Assembly: GCA_964448935.1 (NCBI GenBank)
Contig: CAYVBE010000139.1
Span: 1-11,728, forward strand
Reading direction: 5' to 3'
Length of the DNA stretch: 11,728 bases
From: CAYVBE01 sp964448935
GTDB taxonomy: Bacteria > Planctomycetota > Brocadiia > SM23-32
The position numbers were made by a program, and so were the translations under genes. This document shows positions 1 to 9,000 of this stretch, piece by piece. How positions within the stretch are numbered: the first letter of the stretch is position 1; every line of letters begins with the position of its first letter. The notes beneath the pieces were generated by a model that was given only the letters and a program-made list of their open reading frames with translations, was not told the origin of the DNA and did no database searches.

Positions 1-3000
1 GCGGACGCAGCGGAACGTGCCCGCGACCGTGCCCGAGGCGACCAGCGTGAGCTCCCGCTGGTTCCGCGAGAAGTGGGGAACGCGGCCTACGGGCTGGAAG
101 GCGGCCGTCGGCAGCCAGGTTGGATCGGGCCGCGCCGGCTCGAACGAGGCCCGCAGGTTGCTCAGCAGGGCGCAGGCATACCGCCGGCCGCGTGAGAGGT
201 TGCGCACGTTGGTGTCCCACCGGACGCAGTCCACCACCAGCCGGCCCTCCCCGACAGGAATCGAGACAAGGGCGCTCGGGAGCGTGAGCACCTCCAGGTC
301 GCCGGTGCGCCACGGGTCGGCGGCGACCGCCAGCGACTGCAGCCAGAAGTTGCGGTCCTCAGCGCCGATCACGGCGTCGTTGGTGAACTCCACGGTCACC
401 TCGACGTCGCCCGCGGGCAGGTTGCACAGCGCGGTGTAGTCCCGCACCTCTTGCGCCATTATGCTGACGGTTGCCACCTGCCGGCCGTTGGCGCGCAGCG
501 CGACTATGGGGTAAACGCCGGCGGCGGGGCTGCCGCCCGCCCGGAGCGAGACGGAGTAGAGCCCGGGCTCATCCACGCGGACCTGCGCGAAGGCCCGGCC
601 CGTGGTGGCGAAGTGTATGCGGCGGCCGCCCGCCGACCGGCCCACGATCTGGCCCTCAAAGCGCATCTTCTCCGCTTCCACTACCTGCGTGTCAGCCTCA
701 AGGGCGGGCGGCAGAACCACCCGGTCTATCACGGTGGGGTCAACGTCGGTCTCGCCGCGCCAGTTCATGCGCGGTCCGGTGAAGTGGAGGTCCTCCCGCG
801 ACACACCGGCCAGAAGGGGGTGATTGTGCCGGAAGATCGAGACCGGCCCGCGCGCCGGGGTGACGTGCAGCGCCTCCATTCCGATCTCCTCGGCCACGGC
901 CCCGAAGGCCTCCGGCTCCGGCGCGTGCCAGTACACCGTGCCGCCCGCATTCAGGTGCCTCCGCAGCACAGCGGCGGATGCCGCCGCGCCATGTGCCATA
1001 AGCAGCGCCGAGCGATCCGGCGCCGCGTCGGGTGAAATCCGCCGGAAGGCGACGCCGATGGTCCGGAGTGCGTCTGCAAAACTCGCGTCATCGGAAAGGA
1101 GGACCGTCTCGGTGCGAGCAGCGCATTCCGCCGCCAGGCAGGCCAGGGCGTTGCCGAGGAGCTTGCGCGCGACGGGCTCGAGATCGGCCTTCTCCGCCAC
1201 GAGCGCCTGGACCAGCAGCGCCACGCCGCCCCCGGACCGAATCTCGACCACCGGCCCCTGGTTCAGCTCCTCGCTGCCCCCGGAGACAACAAGCGTTCGC
1301 GCCCCGGCCGAGGTCGGCCGACTTATCTCGGACCGGCTGATGTAGTGGTCGTCGCGCCAGAACTTGAGATCACCGGGGCTGATCCCGCTGAGCAAGGGGT
1401 GGCTCGGCGCCAGGGGGAAGGTCATGGTGGAGGCGTGGGGCGTCAGGGTGACGGGCAGCGGCAGGCTGGACAGCGACTGCTGCCGAAGCACCAGCAACCG
1501 CCCGCCGCGGTTCAGGAACGCGGCGAGATGCTCGGACTCCTCCGGCGCGTTCCCGACGACCGGGGTCCCGGAAGGCTCCCGGGGCGCCGGAAGGGCGCCG
1601 GGCGCGATGACCAGGATGGTCCCGCGCGGCTCCGCCTCGGCGAGGTCCGACAGGCTTCGGATCCGCTCAGAATCGAACCCCGGCGCCCATCCGGCGGCCG
1701 GATCGTAGAGAAGCACGCGCACCCCGGCCGGGACGCGGACGGGTTGCTTCGGCTCGATGGTGTAGTTGCGCGTTTCCGTGTGAACCGGCTTCCCCGCCGC
1801 CAGCAGCACATTCTCGAAGGCGCGCTCCTCGGCCGCCTGGACGTCGGGCAGCGGCACCTGGACCTCCACTTCGCGATAGCTCGCCGGCGGCAGCGTTACG
1901 GTTTCCACGCCACGGGCATCGTCCCCCAGCTTCCAGCGAAGCTCCAGGCGCTGCTCGCGCGGGCTGTCGTTGAAGACGTCGAAGGTGCGCCTCACCCGTT
2001 CGCCCGAGAAGAAGCGGCTGTCACGCTCGCGGAGGAACGCGGCGACCGGCCTGTATGCCTCCCGTTGTGCACGGTAAAGCTCCTCGTGGCCCGGGCCTCC
2101 CCGGTCGGGCAAATTGATGGTCCACGGGCACATGCCCGAGACCCCGGCACGCCGATAGGCCACGGTCTGGTAGAACCACGCCTCGGCCTTGGCCAGGTTC
2201 TTGTACTTCACCCGGTCCAGGTACGCACGGTCGCCGAAGAAGGCGGTGCCGGCCGAGTAGTCCAGCGGGAAGATCCAGAGGTATTCGCCGATGTAGAGGG
2301 GCTTGCGTCGTCGCCAGACAAACTCTGCCGTTTCCCCCGCCCCGGCCGCCTGCGCCGAGGGGTGTGCGGCGCGGTCCAGCCAGTCGGCCGTGTTGGGGTA
2401 GTCGGTGAACTCCGGCAGCTCGTGCGGGTAGTGCAGCCCGATGACGTCGGCCACGCCGCCGGGGTCCAGGTCGGACTCGTAGGTGATGGGGTGGTGCGGG
2501 TCAATGGACTGGATGAACCGGCCCAGCTCCGCAAGCCGGCTTTCGAGGCGCGGAAAGAAACGGTCGTTGCCCACCGAGAGGAACTCGTTCTCCAGGCTCC
2601 ACATCACGAGGCACGGGTTGTTCCGATCGCGCCAGACCATGCGTTCGAGGTGGTCGCGGTAATTGCGCCAGAAACGCTCGTCCTCGTAGGCGTAGCGCCC
2701 GCTGTCGGTCCACATGGCAGCCTCGACCACCACCATCATGCCCACGCGGTCGGCCATCTCGATCCAGTCCTTCCGCCAGGGCTGGGTGTGCTGTCGGAAG
2801 GCCACGCAGTTGGCGTCCTTCCAGTAATCGAAGGACCGCCGCAGGAAATCGCCGTCTTCCGGAGCGGAGGGCGGCCAGGTGCTTGTGGCCAGCAGGTGGC
2901 GCTTGACCCCGTTCAGGTAGAAGTCGGGGCCCTCGACCCAGAACTCCTTGAAGCCCATCTGCTCTTCGACCACGTCCAGCGCCGGTCCGTCGGGGTTCTT

Positions 3001-3819
3001 CCGGAGCGTCAGCCGGAGGGTGTAGAGGTGGGGATCCTCGGGCGACCAGGGGTGGGCGTTGGGGAAGGGGGCCCGCAGGCGCCAGTGTCCGTCCCCGTCC
3101 ACCCGGACCGGGCTCAGGTCCAGCACCGTCCGGCCGTCTTCAAGCACCGTTCCGTCCACCCGGAGTGTTCTGTCCGGCCCGGACAGTTCGCCCGTAACGG
3201 TCAGCGTGCCTTCCCGGACCGACGGGATGGCCACGTGCCGGGTCAGGTGTGTCTTCGGCCGTGCGACGAGGTGGATCTCGTCCCAGGGGCCGAAGTAGTC
3301 CCAGTGCCCGCCGACCGGCGCGAGGAGCTGTCCCCTCACTTCGGGTGCGTCCCAGCCTTCCTCCGGCAGGTGCGGCAGGGAGGCGAACACCGCGGCCACG
3401 TCCTGGCAGCGCACCTCGATGCGGTGCTTCCGGCCGGCCTGAACGGCGTCGGTCAACTCGACCTCGAACGGCGTGTAACCGTCCAGCCGATGCCCGATGA
3501 GGCGCCCGTCCACATAGATATGCGGATCATACCGTGTGCCGAGGAGGCGGAGGAAGACACGTCGGTCCCGCCACTCCGAGGGTATCGCCACGTCGCGGCG
3601 CAGCCACAGGTAACGCGACTCGCCTGTTGCCGGGCCATGCACCGTGCCCGGCACTTCAAAGCGCTCCCAGCCCCGTTCAGGGGGCGCGTCGCCGTCCGCC
3701 CGGGTCTGAACCGCCTGCCAGGTGCCGTTCAGGGAGACCTCGCCCCGCAGGGGCGCTCCCCACGCCGCACCGCAGCCAACCACAGCCGCAAGAGCCACAC
3801 CCAGCAGGATGCGCGTCAT
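1..3819 (-). CDS. Exported GH2-family glycoside hydrolase, multidomain, partial at its C-terminus
   Basis: An open frame of 1273 codons runs from the ATG at 3819 to the window edge without a stop, so the C-terminus is missing. An in-frame TAG lies 15 nt before the ATG, which fixes the start; AGGGA precedes it. Residues 1-21 form a signal peptide with a possible lipobox VVGC (C16). Residues about 25-185 match the GH2 sugar-binding domain. About 190-295 form the Ig-like sandwich, ending in the typical PWSPEDPHLYTL. The TIM barrel begins near FYLNG (N303). WSLENEF carries the predicted acid/base E412, and PLYIGEYLW the predicted nucleophile E512. Two copies of an amidotransferase-like alpha/beta domain follow (about 697-893, and 903-1040 plus 1175-1225). 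A Ca-dependent xylan-binding-type module (about 1046-1172, FTND...EDRNFW) interrupts the second copy. The substrate (beta-galactoside, glucuronide or mannoside) cannot be assigned from sequence alone. The gene is divergent from the 4058 operon. Confidence 0.9.
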   Translation of the reverse strand, partial: MTRILLGVALAAVVGCGAAWGAPLRGEVSLNGTWQAVQTRADGDAPPERGWERFEVPGTVHGPATGESRYLWLRRDVAIPSEWRDRRVFLRLLGTRYDPHIYVDGRLIGHRLDGYTPFEVELTDAVQAGRKHRIEVRCQDVAAVFASLPHLPEEGWDAPEVRGQLLAPVGGHWDYFGPWDEIHLVARPKTHLTRHVAIPSVREGTLTVTGELSGPDRTLRVDGTVLEDGRTVLDLSPVRVDGDGHWRLRAPFPNAHPWSPEDPHLYTLRLTLRKNPDGPALDVVEEQMGFKEFWVEGPDFYLNGVKRHLLATSTWPPSAPEDGDFLRRSFDYWKDANCVAFRQHTQPWRKDWIEMADRVGMMVVVEAAMWTDSGRYAYEDERFWRNYRDHLERMVWRDRNNPCLVMWSLENEFLSVGNDRFFPRLESRLAELGRFIQSIDPHHPITYESDLDPGGVADVIGLHYPHELPEFTDYPNTADWLDRAAHPSAQAAGAGETAEFVWRRRKPLYIGEYLWIFPLDYSAGTAFFGDRAYLDRVKYKNLAKAEAWFYQTVAYRRAGVSGMCPWTINLPDRGGPGHEELYRAQREAYRPVAAFLRERDSRFFSGERVRRTFDVFNDSPREQRLELRWKLGDDARGVETVTLPPASYREVEVQVPLPDVQAAEERAFENVLLAAGKPVHTETRNYTIEPKQPVRVPAGVRVLLYDPAAGWAPGFDSERIRSLSDLAEAEPRGTILVIAPGALPAPREPSGTPVVGNAPEESEHLAAFLNRGGRLLVLRQQSLSSLPLPVTLTPHASTMTFPLAPSHPLLSGISPGDLKFWRDDHYISRSEISRPTSAGARTLVVSGGSEELNQGPVVEIRSGGGVALLVQALVAEKADLEPVARKLLGNALACLAAECAARTETVLLSDDASFADALRTIGVAFRRISPDAAPDRSALLMAHGAAASAAVLRRHLNAGGTVYWHAPEPEAFGAVAEEIGMEALHVTPARGPVSIFRHNHPLLAGVSREDLHFTGPRMNWRGETDVDPTVIDRVVLPPALEADTQVVEAEKMRFEGQIVGRSAGGRRIHFATTGRAFAQVRVDEPGLYSVSLRAGGSPAAGVYPIVALRANGRQVATVSIMAQEVRDYTALCNLPAGDVEVTVEFTNDAVIGAEDRNFWLQSLAVAADPWRTGDLEVLTLPSALVSIPVGEGRLVVDCVRWDTNVRNLSRGRRYACALLSNLRASFEPARPDPTWLPTAAFQPVGRVPHFSRNQRELTLVASGTVAGTFRCVR

Positions 3820-3914
3820 GTTTGTCCCTTTCTACGCCTGCAGGAACCACTCTTTGAGTCTCGATCCCACGTGTCCATTCTCGAAATGCTCCCAAGGGAG
3901 GCGAGGCTGCCCGG

Positions 3915-3943
3915 ATGATACGTCCGGCGGGCTCTTGTTGCAA
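3915..3943 (-). promoter_or_regulatory. Candidate sigma70-type promoter of the GH2 gene
   Basis: On the minus strand TTGCAA (-35, 4 of 6 matches to consensus) is followed by exactly 17 nt and TATCAT (-10, 5 of 6). Transcription would start near 3908, giving a leader of about 89 nt before the ATG at 3819. The position in the divergent gap fits, but the call rests on motif matching only. Confidence 0.45.
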
Positions 3944-3986
3944 GGCCTTTGATGTGTTGGTTCCGCAAACCCGGCGGGCGTTTCCT

Positions 3987-4015
3987 TTGACACGGCCGCC
4001 CGGTCAACCTACAGT
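3987..4015 (+). promoter_or_regulatory. Candidate sigma70-type promoter of the isomerase/dehydrogenase/lipoprotein operon
   Basis: A perfect TTGACA (-35) is separated by 17 nt from TACAGT (-10, 4 of 6 matches to consensus). Initiation would fall near 4022, leaving a leader of about 35 nt before the ATG at 4058. Consensus -35, ideal spacing and position make it the best promoter candidate in the window. Confidence 0.55.
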
Positions 4016-4057
4016 GCCGAAGAGGACTTCTTCTCAGGATGCCGGGAGGACCGGGAG

Positions 4058-4897
4058 ATGATTTGGGGCTACGCCAACGGCTGGTGGCCGCAGTTTCTGA
4101 CGCGCGACGACGATGAGCTGTACGCGAAGCTGAAGTTCCTGCTGGCGCACGACCTGCAGGAAACCGGCGTCCCACTGAGCGAGGTCTCGGAGAGGAGCGA
4201 CGCGGAGCGCGGGCGATTGGGCGGGTTCCTGGCGGAGAACGACCTGCACCTGACGCCGTCCGTGTGGTTCGATTACCTGCACGCTGACGAGGACGAGGCG
4301 CGCCGAAAGGCGGAGGATATCGCCGGGGATCTGGAAACCTGCGGGCCGCTGTTGCGCGCGTGGTCGGTGATGACGAAGGCCGGCGCCGGACATCGGTTCG
4401 ATCGGAACCCGCCCATCGAGGAGAAGATGGAGCGCATCTGTCGCTCCATAGCGCCGCTGGCGGAGGTGTGTCACGAGTTGGGCATGCCCCTGATGATAGA
4501 CACCCAGGGCGATTTTTACTCCACGGATTTCGTCGAGATGTGCCGGCGCGTGCCGCACCTCTACCTGCACGTGGACACGGCCAACATCTTCTGGGCCGGC
4601 GAGCGCGTCCGACCCGCCTTCGAGCGCATGGCGCCGCACGTTATCGGCACCCACTGGCGCGACGAGCGCGTGACCATCGGCAACCGGAAGCCGCGCGGGG
4701 TGCTGCTGCATAATTGCGTGACGGGGCAGGGCGACGTGCCGCTGCGGGAGCTGTACGAAGTGCTGATGGAGAAGGCCCCCGACCCGGACCGCCTGGTGAT
4801 GCAACTCGAGATGTTCGGCCCGCGGGAGATGGACCGGCTGGAGTGCCTGGAGCAGTCGCTGGCCTTCATCCGATCGCTGGGGGAGGAAAGCTCGTGA
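4058..4897 (+). CDS. Sugar isomerase/epimerase-like TIM-barrel protein (xylose isomerase-like/AP endonuclease 2 fold)
   Basis: A 279-residue protein with the length and motif spacing of the xylose-isomerase-like TIM-barrel superfamily (IolE, hydroxypyruvate isomerase and tagatose epimerase relatives). No signal peptide is visible, so it should be cytoplasmic. Likely metal ligands are D148 (LMIDTQGD), D173 (HVDTAN), H199 (GTHWRDE) and E251 (MQLEMFGP). The first ligand is normally Glu in this family, so Asp there is unusual. GGGAGGA at 4044-4050, 7 nt upstream of the ATG, supports the start. It is the first gene of a three-gene operon, and its stop overlaps the start of the dehydrogenase gene. 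Such proteins are commonly paired with Gfo/Idh/MocA dehydrogenases in sugar or inositol catabolism. The exact reaction is not determinable; 2-keto-sugar or keto-inositol isomerisation or epimerisation is the plausible range. Confidence 0.85.
   Translation: MIWGYANGWWPQFLTRDDDELYAKLKFLLAHDLQETGVPLSEVSERSDAERGRLGGFLAENDLHLTPSVWFDYLHADEDEARRKAEDIAGDLETCGPLLRAWSVMTKAGAGHRFDRNPPIEEKMERICRSIAPLAEVCHELGMPLMIDTQGDFYSTDFVEMCRRVPHLYLHVDTANIFWAGERVRPAFERMAPHVIGTHWRDERVTIGNRKPRGVLLHNCVTGQGDVPLRELYEVLMEKAPDPDRLVMQLEMFGPREMDRLECLEQSLAFIRSLGEESS
4882..4888 (+). promoter_or_regulatory. Ribosome binding site that fixes the GTG start of the dehydrogenase gene
   Basis: GGAGGAA lies inside the last codons of the isomerase gene, with 7 nt between GGAGG and the GTG at 4894. 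The downstream start overlaps the upstream stop (GTGA), so translation of the two genes is probably coupled. It also argues against a longer start in the same frame at 4714. Confidence 0.8.
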
Positions 4898-5952
4898 GCG
4901 ATGCACTGAAGGCAGCCGTGGTCGGAGCGGGACGCAGAGGGCGGGTACACACGGAGGCAATGCGGGCGGCGGGCGGCTACGCCGTGGCGGCGGTCTGCGA
5001 CATCGCTGAGGACAGCGCGCGGAAATTCGCCGGGGAGTTGGACGTCGGCGGCGTCTACACCGACATGGACCGGATGCTCGACGCCGAGTCGCCGGATGTG
5101 GTGGTCATCGCCACCTACGCCGGCTCGCACGCCGAGCTGACCGAGGCGGTCGTCGAAGCCGGCGTGTCGGCCGTATGCTGTGAGAAGCCCATGGCCACCA
5201 GCCTGGCGGAAGGGCGGCGGATGGTGGATGCCTGCCGGAAGAACGGTGTCCATCTCGTCATCAGCCACCAGAGGCGCATGGGCGCGGACATGCGGGCGAT
5301 GCGACGGCTGATCGAGGAGGGCGCCATCGGCGAGCCGTATCTGCTGCGCGGTACCTGCCCCGGAGACCTGCTGACCGACGGGACCCACCTGGTCAACTCG
5401 CTCCGCTGGCTGGCGGGGGACGAAGGGGCCAACTGGGTGCTGGGGCAGGTGTTCCGGCGCGAGCCGGACCGCTCTGAGCCGAGAGGCATGAGTCCCCGGA
5501 AATCCGGCGGTTGGCGCTACGGCTATCCGGTTGAGGACGGCGCAATCGCCACGTGGGAGTTCGAGAGCGGGTTGAGGGCCGAGATACTGACGGGCGATGC
5601 GCGATTCCCCGGCCGCTCCTATCAGGACTACGAGGCGTTCGGCAGCGAGGGACGCCTGTGGCGCAAAGGCGACAACGCGGACCCGCCCCTGCTGATCCGG
5701 GACGGCCGGGCCGGCGGCTGGCGGGAAGCGCCGGTGCCCGACGGCGGTGACCCCATGCAGGAGACTTACGCCGCCCTGGTGCGCACCATACGGGAGCGTA
5801 CGGAGCATCCGCTGGCCGGCGAATCGGTGCTGAAGGGGCTGGAGATCGTCATGGCCGTGCACGAGTCGGCGCGAACCACTTCCCGCATCGAGGTGCCGCT
5901 GGAGCAGGATGCCTACCCGCTCAAGCTTATGATTGAAGCGGGCCGGGTCTGA
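4894..5952 (+). CDS. Gfo/Idh/MocA family NAD(P)-dependent oxidoreductase
   Basis: A 352-residue protein of normal family length. The N-terminal Rossmann fold starts at once, with the dinucleotide-binding loop GAGRRG (residues 11-16). The diagnostic EKP motif is E97-K98-P99 (CCEKPMA), where the Lys is the usual catalytic/cofactor residue. The C-terminal alpha/beta domain carries TDGTHLVNSLRWL, with H165 at the usual catalytic His position; N168 replaces the Asp often found three residues later. No signal peptide is visible, so it is probably cytoplasmic, unlike the Tat-exported members. The start is GTG, backed by a strong ribosome binding site and a 4-bp overlap with the isomerase gene. Members oxidise or reduce ring hydroxyls of sugars and inositols, often making 3-keto sugars. 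The partner isomerase suggests sequential sugar catabolism, but the substrate is unknown. Confidence 0.9.
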   Translation: MSDALKAAVVGAGRRGRVHTEAMRAAGGYAVAAVCDIAEDSARKFAGELDVGGVYTDMDRMLDAESPDVVVIATYAGSHAELTEAVVEAGVSAVCCEKPMATSLAEGRRMVDACRKNGVHLVISHQRRMGADMRAMRRLIEEGAIGEPYLLRGTCPGDLLTDGTHLVNSLRWLAGDEGANWVLGQVFRREPDRSEPRGMSPRKSGGWRYGYPVEDGAIATWEFESGLRAEILTGDARFPGRSYQDYEAFGSEGRLWRKGDNADPPLLIRDGRAGGWREAPVPDGGDPMQETYAALVRTIRERTEHPLAGESVLKGLEIVMAVHESARTTSRIEVPLEQDAYPLKLMIEAGRV

Positions 5953-5998
5953 ACACCTGTGTGAGGGGAACCGCGAGGCCAAAAACACGACGAAGAAC

Positions 5999-6003
5999 GG
6001 AGG
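5999..6003 (+). promoter_or_regulatory. Ribosome binding site that fixes the ATG start at 6012
   Basis: GGAGG stands 8 nt before ATG 6012, and the sequence downstream begins a proper signal peptide. The frame could open at ATG 5961. That start would prefix 17 very basic residues and spoil the short n-region, and it has no comparable ribosome binding site. Confidence 0.75.
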
Positions 6004-6011
6004 CAAGCACG

Positions 6012-9000
6012 ATGAACACAGCGCAACGCGTAAGCGCGGCGGTTCTGGCTCTTCTGGTGATCGGTTGTCTTCCCGTATCGCAGGTGGAAGGTTCGGCTGA
6101 GAGAACGCCGGTCTGGGCCCCGGGGGAGCCGTCTGCCGAGGCTCAGCCCGAACCGGTGCGCTGTCGCGTGGTGGACTACGGAGACGACCTGGCGCGCTAC
6201 GACTGCGCGGGTCCTGGGGGCACCCGTTACCGCTCCGGCAGCAGCGCGCCGCTCCCGCTGGAGTTCGAGCACGGCCCCGACGTGGACGGCGACGGGGAGA
6301 CGGAGGATGACCACGTGGCCTTCCTGCGGTTCAGCACCATCCAGTCCCTCAGCCCCCCGCCCTGGCCTGCCAGCGGCTACTTCCCCGGCGTGCGCAACGG
6401 CACCTTTTACGGGGGCATCACGTGGTACGAGGCCAACACACCCATGCGCAAGCACGACGTGACCGCGGAGCACTACGTGAACCCCAACCACGAGGGACCT
6501 TTCTTCGACCGCCGCGCCGAGGACTTCGCCCTGTCGGGGCAAACCTATTTGAAGAACCCCGACGCGGCGCATCGGCAGTTCGCCGTATTCCTCTGGAGGA
6601 AGGAGGACTTTGCCAACCGCGGCGACACCTGTCGGGTCACCTTCGATGGGCAGAGCCGCATGGTCATGTACATTGCGCGCTACTGGCACGGCTTCGACGA
6701 CGGTCGGTTCGTAGTGCGTGACGGCCGGCGGTTCTACATCTCCGAGAAGACTTTCGACATTCCGGATTGGGTGAAGGGCACTCGTTGGCACTACGGCAAA
6801 CCCTACGTCTGCCAACCGACCGAGACGCGGTGGGCGGAATACGACCCCGAGGGCTATCGCATTGACTTCGACCCGGAGCGCGCCGATTTCCGCGAGCACC
6901 GTTTCGAGGACGTCACCGCCGTCGGCTGGTATCTGGGCAAGCGCGATCTGGACACCGAGCACACGCACGTGAAGTTGTATGCCTTCGAGGTGGACGCCGT
7001 CGTCCACCGGCCGTCCCGGCCCAGCGAGAACGCGGCCATGCGGCGGGTGCCGGCGGGCGGCGAGATTCCCGAGTTCTACCTGAGCACCTGCGAGGTGCCG
7101 TACCGGCTCTGGAAGCGCGTGTACCGCTACGCGACCTCGCCGTTCTACGCGGGGGAGCCCAACTATCTGTTCATGAAGAACGGCGACATGGGGAGCACGG
7201 ACGCCGGCGGATTCGAGCACGGGCAGGACGAACCGGTCACGGACATCACCTACCTTGATGCGCTGGCGTTCTGCAACGCGCTGTCGGAGATGGAGGGCAG
7301 GACGCCGGTCTACTACACCGACCCGCAGCGGCAGAACATCTTCCGGCGGCAGGAGATCGCCACCGTCGCGACCTGGCCGGGGGGCAGGGCGGCCGAAAAG
7401 AACCCGATTTACCGGCCCATCGAGCTGCCGCGTGTCTATGCGAAGTGGCAGGCGGACGGCTACCGCCTGCCGACCGGCGCCGAGTGGGCGCGGGCCTTCC
7501 GCGAGGGCGGGGCGGGTGCGCCGGGATGGACCGGTGAGAACAGCGGTGGCCGCACGCACCCGGTCGGCAGCGCCGGGGCCGAGGGCTTCCACGACATGAT
7601 CGGCAACGTCTGGGAACTCACCTGGGGCGAGGGCGGCAGCTACGACGCCGGGCAGGGCGCGCCCTACACCGCGCTCGGCGGCGGTATTCACCATCCGGCG
7701 GAGCCGTCCGAGCACCCGGCATCGCCATACGGCGATCGGCCGTTCGACGGCAGCCACCTGATCGGGCTCAGACTGGTGCGCCGCGCGGCGGGGCTCCCTG
7801 CGCCGCCCGGCAAGTATTCGGAGGACGTGCCGGTCTGGCGGCTGCAGAAAGGCCGGAAGACCGACGCGCCCGATCCGGATGCGAGGCCCGATGCCCCGGA
7901 ACTCGTCGAGGTGCCCGAGGCGACCTATACCCGCGAGATAGACCGTGCCGATGTCTTCGTTTCCACGTTCTTCATGGGGAAGACCGAGGTCACATACGCG
8001 CAGTGGCTGGAGGTCTATCGGTGGGCGGTGGCGCACGGGTATGAGTTCGCGCGCGACGGGGACCTGGGCAGTATGTACTGGTTCAACCACTCCCACGCGC
8101 CCGACGAGCCGGTCACCAACATCACCTGGCACGACATGATGGTCTGGTGCAACGCGCTCTCCGAATTGGAGGGCCGCACGCCCGCCTACTACACCGATCC
8201 GGAAAAGAGCGAGGTCTATCGCTCCGCGTTCGCCTTCCGCCCGCCCAAGGTTCACGCCCGAACGCTGGGCCGCAGCAGGCTGGAGCGTGACAGGTATTCC
8301 CAATGGCTGCGCGTAAACGATCCGGAGCCCTGGGTGTTCGTCCGATGGGACGCCGACGGCTACCGCCTGCCCACGCTGGCGGAGTGGCAACGCGCCGCGC
8401 GGGCGCAGAGCGAGTCCGAATCTCCGTGGACCGCCGAGGGCGGAGCGGAGGAGTTCGCCTGGAACATAAAGAACTCCGGCGGCCGCACGCATCCCGTGGC
8501 CGGCAAGAAGCCAAACCCGCTGGGCCTCTACGACATCCTGGGCAACGTATACGAGCGCACGTGGAGCATCGGCGACGATGCGAAGGATTTCTACTACGAC
8601 CTGCGCAACCCGAAGGGCGACTGGTATCGTTACGATATCATCGGACAGAAGGTGGCCAGACGCAGGCATGTCGTGACCAAGCGTCCCCCCTACGCGGCGG
8701 GCGGATCGTGGTTTTGGGGCGGGATGAACGCCGACCACTTCATCCCGAGCGTTGGTTACCCGGACGTTGGATTCCGCGTCGTGCGCTGCGAGGCGGGCAC
8801 CCATCCGCGTGACGGCCGTGAGAAGCAGGAGCGGATCGTCCTGGACGTTGACCCCCAGGACCTCGACCTGCTTCAGGGGCAGGTCTGGCGCGGGAACGTG
8901 GGCCGCAACGGCGTGTTCCAGGCCAGCGGTCTTTCGCGTCTGAGCGGGCTGAGATGGGAGTTCAAGACCGAGGGCAAGGTACTCTCTTCCCCCGTGGCCG

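Noticed and set aside
1345..3918. 857-codon open frame on the plus strand
   Set aside because: It is antisense to the GH2 gene, whose minus-strand frame carries clear domain motifs and catalytic residues. The plus-strand product is a low-complexity Arg/Val/Pro/Gly-rich sequence typical of an antisense shadow in high-GC DNA.
3965..3984. AAAC...GTTT symmetry as a LacI-type operator
   Set aside because: Only the outer few bases pair; the centre is asymmetric and GC-rich, so it is not distinguishable from chance.
4714..4893. N-terminal extension of the dehydrogenase to an ATG at 4714
   Set aside because: It would overlap the isomerase gene by about 180 bp and prefix a non-conserved Arg/Gly/Pro-rich stretch. 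The GTG at 4894 has a strong ribosome binding site and puts the Rossmann motif at the expected distance.
4034..6006. Two long overlapping minus-strand frames (4034-4960 and 4561-6006)
   Set aside because: They lie opposite the isomerase and dehydrogenase genes, which have conserved motifs and ribosome binding sites; these frames have neither.
5961..6011. Upstream ATG start for the lipoprotein
   Set aside because: It adds a basic 17-residue prefix before the signal peptide and lacks a good ribosome binding site; the ATG at 6012 has GGAGG 8 nt upstream.
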